A stretch of 10,627 bases of DNA. Origin: JAWCLZ01 sp038850275. GTDB lineage: Archaea; Halobacteriota; JAWCLZ01. The notes under the pieces were generated by a model. The model did no database searches. It was not told the origin of the DNA and was given only the letters and a program-made list of their open reading frames with translations. Shown here piece after piece: positions 7,033 to 10,627 of the stretch. The position numbers and the translations under genes were made by a program. Every line of letters starts with the position of its first letter. The first letter of the stretch is position 1. The DNA lies in the NCBI GenBank assembly GCA_038850275.1, contig JAWCLZ010000034.1, forward strand, positions 1 to 10,627. Reading direction: 5' to 3'.

Positions 7033-7680
7033 ATGCCTTTGATAGGTGACAGATTTCCTCAAATGGAGGTCAGAACCACCAGGGGCGTGGTTAAGCTTCC
7101 AGACGATTACAGCGGTAAGTGGTTTATTCTCTTCAGCCATCCAGCTGACTTTACGCCAGTATGCACAACAGAATTCGTCGCATTCCAGAAGAGATATGAA
7201 GAATTCCAGAAGCTGCAATGCGAACTAATAGGATTAAGCATAGACCAAGTTTTCGCCCATCTAAAGTGGGAAGAATGGATCAAAGAAAAACTTGGCATAG
7301 AAATAAAGTTCCCGATAATAGCGGATAATACCGGCGAAATCTCGGCGAGATTAGGTATGCGCCATAAACAAGCTGCAGGAACACAGACCGTAAGAGCAGT
7401 CTTCATAGTTGACCCTAAAGGCATTGTCAGGGCAATACTTTATTATCCAATGGAGCTCGGCAGAAACATGGATGAAATACTTCGAATGGTGAGAGCCTTT
7501 CAAATAGCCGACAAAGGCTACGCAATACCAGCCAACTGGCCAAACAATGAGATAATCGGCGATAGCGTGATAGTTCCACCAGCAAACACCGTAGACATGA
7601 TCCAGAAAAGAAGAGACCAAGAAAAGGCTGGAGAGATAAAGTGCCTAGATTGGTGGCTATGCTACAAGAAGGTAGAGTAA
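7033..7680 (+). CDS. Peroxiredoxin (Prx6/1-Cys type archaeal)
   Basis: This 215-residue thiol peroxidase reduces hydrogen peroxide and organic peroxides in the cytoplasm. The peroxidatic Cys44 is in HPADFTPVCTTE, followed by Trp and Arg residues typical of the family (HLKWEEW, QTVRAVFIVDP). The C-terminal extension ends with GEIKCLDWWLCYKK, giving Cys204 and Cys210. This pair is found in the archaeal 2-Cys members of the Prx6 group that form decamers. The ATG at 7033 is chosen because MPLIGDRFPQMEV is the usual N-terminus; TTG 7006, GTG 7009 and GTG 7018 lie in frame upstream and would add up to nine residues. It appears monocistronic, with its own strong TATA box and a T-rich tail. Electron donor is not encoded nearby; the thioredoxin at 1314 is extracytoplasmic and unlikely to serve it. 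Confidence 0.95.
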   Translation: MPLIGDRFPQMEVRTTRGVVKLPDDYSGKWFILFSHPADFTPVCTTEFVAFQKRYEEFQKLQCELIGLSIDQVFAHLKWEEWIKEKLGIEIKFPIIADNTGEISARLGMRHKQAAGTQTVRAVFIVDPKGIVRAILYYPMELGRNMDEILRMVRAFQIADKGYAIPANWPNNEIIGDSVIVPPANTVDMIQKRRDQEKAGEIKCLDWWLCYKKVE

Positions 7681-7690
7681 AGTAAGTAAT

Positions 7691-7710
7691 TATAATTTTT
7701 AAATTTTTCT
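7691..7710 (+). terminator. T-rich terminator after peroxiredoxin
   Basis: Two T-runs (attttt and atttttct) lie 11-30 bases after the peroxiredoxin stop without a stem. This is the usual look of an archaeal terminator. Confidence 0.45.
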
Positions 7711-7869
7711 ATAAATCTTCTCTGTTTAAGCTATGCAATATATGAAGGAACTATATAACAATGGAGGCAAGCGCATATACTGGATGCCCATCTGATAACA
7801 ACTTTAGTTGTCGATGATCACGATCCATTTGTGGAACGACGATAGGACAGATTTATTATTTTATTTATC
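7711..7869. other. Non-coding gap, possible gene remnant
   Basis: Only open stretches of about 20-30 codons are seen. On the plus strand one frame gives KELYNNGGKRIYWMPI before a stop, and another gives HILDAHLITTLVVDDHDPF before a stop. They look more like coding than random sequence but I cannot match them to a family. They may belong to the decay zone that follows. Confidence 0.3.
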
Positions 7870-7893
7870 TTCTGTTCCCTTTTCTGTTCCCTT
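7870..7893. repeat. Two tandem copies of a 12-base unit
   Basis: The unit TTCTGTTCCCTT occurs at 7870-7881 and 7882-7893 without mismatch, touching the stop codon of the decayed peptidase gene. Its role is unknown; replication slippage is a sufficient explanation. Confidence 0.7.
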
Positions 7894-8681
7894 CACTTCT
7901 CATTTTTATTCTCGATATAAAGCATGAAAATCGCACTCAATGCGATTAGTGCATATATGGTCTCAAATCCCGAAATTCTAGGCGTTGAGACTGGTGTTGG
8001 CTGTGGAAGTTCTGTCGATGCTGGAGTTGTGGTTGTGATTGGCGTAGCTGTGGGAGTCGATGAAGGAGTTTCTTCCCATTCTTTTAAATATTGAATAAAT
8101 TCGTTTTCAAATTCGTCTATTGAAACGTTGTAACTTTCTTTGAATGCTTGCGGGAATGACGTTCCTTGCCCAATCTTTGTTAAAACTTTTTTGGCCAATT
8201 CCATCTCTTTTGATTAAGTAGTCAACGGCTACGTAGGACTGCCAATAATTAGCCGCTTTTTTTGGCCTATCCCTTGAGCAACCCAATCGTTCTCTGTAGT
8301 AATATTTTTAAAACTAATTATTTTATCTTCCAATGCCGCTGACCGTACTGCCATAAACCAATTGTTTTTCACTCCTTCAGCAGTCTGTGGAGACTTGATA
8401 GCTAAAACTTTGAGACCTTCATAGTCAGCGAGCCACTCGTCAAACCATTTATATTTAGTTTGAGAGCCCAAACCTGCGATTTGCTCAATAATTCGATGCG
8501 TATACTCATGAGCGATATAACGCCAATTGGCATATGGAGGTAACCATTCAACATATTCCGGATTCATACGAGGAACTGCTCTATATGTTTTAACCCATTC
8601 TGATGAGAAACCCCAAGTGTCAATCAAATCTTGAAAAAGACCATTCTCCGAATTATAAAAGTTAGTTCTACAAAGCTTCAT
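7893..8681 (-). pseudogene. Surface zinc metallopeptidase (gluzincin, MA clan), frameshifted and N-truncated
   Basis: From ATG 8681 the first frame carries RYIAHEYTHRII (His58, Glu59, His62) and KWFDEWLADYEG (Glu82), the zinc site of a gluzincin, then runs off-frame at a run of seven A (8257-8263) and stops. The middle part reads AANYWQSYVAVDYLIKRDG in another frame. A run of six A (8187-8192) restores the third frame: KVLTKIGQGTSFPQAFKES and SIDEFENEF, the usual C-terminal helices of these peptidases. A Pro/Thr stalk follows, and then a tail of a GFE motif, a hydrophobic stretch (YALIALSAIFMLYI) and basic residues, resembling the PGF-CTERM archaeosortase signal. The region before the zinc site is far shorter than in relatives, and stops precede the ATG, so the export signal is missing. 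In intact form it would be a surface-anchored protease. Sequencing error in the A-runs could explain the shifts but not the missing N-terminus. Confidence 0.72.
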
Positions 8682-8696
8682 TTCTTGCCTTATTAA

Positions 8697-9344
8697 AGTT
8701 TATTACGCTTTTTCGCAAACCAAAGATCCAACACGCAGGATCATGGCGTGCTCGATAGTGTTTCTCCCGGTTTATCTGGAAAAGTTTCTTTTTTTGCGAA
8801 GAAAATTGCTTCAGCTGCCGCAACTATTGGTATCAAGGATGAATCAGAGGAGCACGTAGCCTTAAAAGAATTAAGGTCTCAACCTGAAGAAGATATTGAA
8901 ATTTCAGGAAGCGAAGAATATGAAGTTAAAGTTTAAAGCCAAACATCATCGAGCAGCAGACTATTGGTAAGGCAATCCAAGCTATAATTTACATTAGTGT
9001 ACTTGCCCAAGTGGGAAATAGAATTTGTCAGTGGACAAGAAATTTATAGTCGAGAAATGTTTGCCTATTCAGGTTCGATACTCGTAGACACAATATCAAC
9101 TTGCCCAAATCATAAATGACCAGCTATATCGACATAGCTCCTTTGCGAAAGAAAACAATTGCAGTCTGCGAAGTATGCGGTAAAGCATTATGCGAAAGCG
9201 AGGATTGTAAAACTTGGTATTGCCTGAACATCTTCAAATAAATGTGTAATTTGCAAGAAATGTCAATAAGGTTATGAGGCTTTCATACAATGGATAGAGG
9301 TTGAGGCTCTAGGTAGAGAAAAAAGAGAATTTATATACAGTTAA
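8697..9344 (+). pseudogene. Cys-rich zinc-ribbon-like protein gene in decay
   Basis: Coding-like fragments follow each other in alternating frames on one strand. Fragment 1 (8697-8936, or from GTG 8748) includes GKVSFFAKKIASAAATIGIK and ends EEYEVKV. Fragment 2 (about 8936-8995) reads KPNIIEQQTIGKAIQAIIYI. Fragment 3 (8997-9116) contains YLPKWEIEFVSGQEIYSREM and SILVDTISTCPNHK. Fragment 4 (9116-9241) contains KKTIAVCEVCGKALC, then ESEDCKTWYC. Fragment 5 (9240-9344) reads KCVICKKCQ, a stop, then GYEAFIQWIEVEALGREKRE. Joined, the end would hold Cys pairs spaced like one or two zinc ribbons. I cannot name the family. The ordered run of fragments on one strand argues for one former gene of about 200 residues with four or more indels. 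Alternatively fragment 1 (62 codons from GTG 8748) or fragment 4 (41 codons from ATG 9116) might still be expressed. Confidence 0.6.
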
Positions 9345-9348
9345 CTGT
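9328..9348 (+). promoter_or_regulatory. TATA box with adjoining 12-base palindrome, GYD gene promoter
   Basis: AATTTATATA (9328-9337) is a strong TATA box. It runs into the perfect palindrome ACAGTTAACTGT (9337-9348), which shares one base with it. Transcription should start near 9360, so the palindrome lies between TATA and start, a position typical of archaeal repressor operators. Confidence 0.6.
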
Positions 9349-9377
9349 TGATATGTTCTTAGGATTTAATTTAAATT

Positions 9378-9384
9378 GGAGGTG
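9378..9384 (+). promoter_or_regulatory. Ribosome binding site of the GYD gene
   Basis: GGAGGTG matches the 16S rRNA anti-Shine-Dalgarno and its GGAGG core ends five bases before ATG 9388. This decides that start over in-frame TTG 9376 and GTG 9382, both of which overlap it. It is the only strong site of its kind in the window. Confidence 0.75.
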
Positions 9385-9387
9385 GAC

Positions 9388-9633
9388 ATGCTCTTCATAA
9401 GCTTACTTCTCCCAAAGGGAAAGGGAAGCGAAGCTGTGAAATACATCAAGGAACTTAAGGCTCCAAAGGGCATAGTGATAAAAGAAGTTTACTTCACCTT
9501 CGGGCGCTTCGATGGCGCTATTATATTTGAAGCAAGTGATGTTAAAACAGCTATGAAATTCGCCATGGAAATAGGCAATGCCACTGATTATACAATTGAA
9601 ACATTAACAGCAGTCCCAGCGAGGGAAGTCTAA
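9388..9633 (+). CDS. GYD domain-containing protein
   Basis: This 81-residue protein is one compact alpha/beta (ferredoxin-like, dimeric barrel) domain with the GYD-family plan. An opening beta strand (LFISLLLPKG) leads to a helix AVKYIKELK, then EVYFTFGRFDGAIIFEASD with the family's G-x-[YF]-D turn as GRFD, a second helix, and the last strand TIETLTAVP. The family's biochemical role is not established. It has its own promoter with a palindrome and a strong ribosome site, so it is probably well expressed and controlled. Its stop shares four bases (CTAA) with the stop of the convergent glycosylase gene. Members often occur alone, so context gives no further lead. Confidence 0.82.
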   Translation: MLFISLLLPKGKGSEAVKYIKELKAPKGIVIKEVYFTFGRFDGAIIFEASDVKTAMKFAMEIGNATDYTIETLTAVPAREV

Positions 9634-10559
9634 CTGCATATCTTGCATGCGTTGCATTTAGGAGCATTACTATGGCAATAGCGCTTGCCATGGAGATATG
9701 CAAGTGTCTGCATCCATCCCCCTAATTCGCCTAAAAAGCATAGCTTGCCTCTAATGCAAACTTGTGTACGTGGGCAAGCTTCGCATGGGTAGTGAATGCA
9801 ATATGATTTCAATGGCATTTTACTATTTTTTAGATCAATTAACTCGAGCCTTCCAAATACATTTTTAAGATGCACATCACAGGGTATGAAATGCGGTGCT
9901 TTAAATGTTGAGAGAATCAAGGAATCGATGGTTTTAGGCCCCAAGCCATAGCAATTCATCAATTTCATTCTCGCTTCCTCAGGGGAGAGTTTAAATAAAG
10001 CGCTGGTTTCAATGAGTTCTATGTAGCTCTTTAGTGTTTTCTGCAGTTCAAAGAGCTGATAGCTATTTCCAATTCCACGAAGCTCTAAGTTAGAGAGTTT
10101 TGCAATTTTATTTAAATCAGCGCCATAGCGCTTGAAAATCATTCTACACCAAGGCAATACGAAGTTGTAATACGAAGCTCTCTTTGAAAGGGAAATTGCA
10201 ATCAATAAATAATTAAAGTCCCAAGGTGCCACTGGAAGCCTCACCCCTGGGTATAGCTCTGCAAGTATCTTGACTCGCGTTCTAAATCTCGAGGGCAGTT
10301 TTGAAATTTGATATTCAAATGCCTCATGCCAAAGTCCAGTTTCCATTGAAGTAAATTCAAGCAGAGATTTTTTGGAAATATCAGCTGTGCATCTCACTTC
10401 AAGCACTCCTTTGCGTTGTATTAACTCAAGCTTCCCCCTTAAAAAACCAGCTGTCTTTCGCCATCTATTCCTAGATGGATTTATATATAAACTTGAGATG
10501 AATGAAGGCAGCATTGTATTATTCAAATCATAATCTTCAACTTCAATCTCGAGGCGCAT
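9630..10559 (-). CDS. HhH-GPD DNA glycosylase/AP lyase with two C-terminal Cys clusters
   Basis: This 309-residue base-excision repair enzyme has an N-terminal domain like that of AlkA/OGG proteins (about 1-100). An all-helical HhH-GPD domain (about 110-245) follows. The hairpin reads CYGLGPKTIDS, with Lys209 in the place of the catalytic lysine of Nth and OGG1, and IPCDVHL supplies the catalytic Asp228. A lysine there suggests a bifunctional glycosylase/lyase. The end is rich in Cys: C254-x4-C259-x2-C262-x5-C268-x5-C274, then C295-x6-C302-x2-C305-x2-C308. The first contains the C-x2-C-x5-C end, and the second the C-x6-C-x2-C start, of the [4Fe-4S] loop of endonuclease III. Substrate is uncertain; 8-oxoguanine and alkylated bases are options. 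The gene is convergent with the GYD gene and has repeats over its start. Confidence 0.85.
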   Translation of the reverse strand: MRLEIEVEDYDLNNTMLPSFISSLYINPSRNRWRKTAGFLRGKLELIQRKGVLEVRCTADISKKSLLEFTSMETGLWHEAFEYQISKLPSRFRTRVKILAELYPGVRLPVAPWDFNYLLIAISLSKRASYYNFVLPWCRMIFKRYGADLNKIAKLSNLELRGIGNSYQLFELQKTLKSYIELIETSALFKLSPEEARMKLMNCYGLGPKTIDSLILSTFKAPHFIPCDVHLKNVFGRLELIDLKNSKMPLKSYCIHYPCEACPRTQVCIRGKLCFLGELGGWMQTLAYLHGKRYCHSNAPKCNACKICS

Positions 10560-10620
10560 GGGTGAATTATTGTAAATATATGGTGAATTATTGTAAATAG
10601 ATATTTGGTAAATAGATATT
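10558..10620. repeat. Tandem repeats over the start region of the glycosylase gene
   Basis: The 20-base unit ATGGTGAATTATTGTAAATA occurs at 10558-10577 and 10580-10599 (period 22). A related unit GTAAATAGATATT occurs at 10593-10605 and 10608-10620 (period 15). On the minus strand the first copy ends within the ATG of the glycosylase gene and the repeats supply several TATA-like blocks. They may duplicate the promoter or be slippage products. The array may continue past the window edge. Confidence 0.8.
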
Positions 10621-10627
10621 AATATAC

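Noticed and set aside
8743..8860. A hydrophobic 38-codon frame from ATG 8743
   Set aside because: It overlaps a better coding-like frame (8748-8936) on the same strand and has no ribosome site or recognisable motif.
9071..9090. GGTTCGAT resembling a tRNA T-loop
   Set aside because: The flanking bases do not pair as a five-base T stem, and no acceptor, D or anticodon arm is found around it on either strand.
1..10627. CRISPR array, insertion sequence or integrase attachment site
   Set aside because: No regularly spaced repeats of suitable length, no transposase or integrase coding sequence, and no tRNA gene with a duplicated end were seen.

Overview
The window is archaeal and AT-rich. The evidence is a NucS/EndoMS mismatch endonuclease, archaeal TATA boxes about 25-28 bases ahead of start codons with little leader, a B12-binding-type radical SAM protein of the MJ_1487 kind, and a surface-protein tail resembling the archaeal PGF-CTERM signal. 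I favour a euryarchaeal lineage near the methanogens or Archaeoglobi, but cannot fix the genus.

Layout. Bases 1-381 hold the end of a likely MNT antitoxin and a wrecked HepT toxin gene. Next come nucS (423-1178) and a two-gene thiol-redox unit: a membrane-anchored thioredoxin of the type fused to VKOR proteins, followed by a CcdA-like thiol transporter. On the minus strand from 5910 to 2646 lie adenine deaminase, a small Cys-containing protein of unknown function, and the radical SAM protein; the last two are separated by one base. Divergent from adenine deaminase is a DJ-1/PfpI domain lipoprotein, whose tail overlaps a convergent GNAT acetyltransferase. A 1-Cys-type peroxiredoxin follows with a strong TATA box.

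Bases 7.7-9.35 kb are a decay zone. A minus-strand zinc metallopeptidase gene with a Pro/Thr stalk and sorting tail is broken by two indels in poly-A runs and lacks its N-terminus. A plus-strand Cys-rich zinc-ribbon-like gene is broken in at least four places. The window closes with a GYD-domain gene behind a palindrome-bearing promoter, tail-to-tail with an HhH-GPD DNA glycosylase carrying two C-terminal cysteine clusters. Tandem repeats lie over that gene's start region.

Themes: DNA maintenance (NucS, glycosylase), thiol and peroxide handling (thioredoxin, CcdA, peroxiredoxin, DJ-1) and purine salvage. I found no clearly new defence system. The points most worth checking are the HepT wreck with a stop on its modifiable tyrosine, the stand-alone VKOR-type thioredoxin with CcdA, the double-cluster glycosylase, and the coupled small Cys protein with the radical SAM enzyme.
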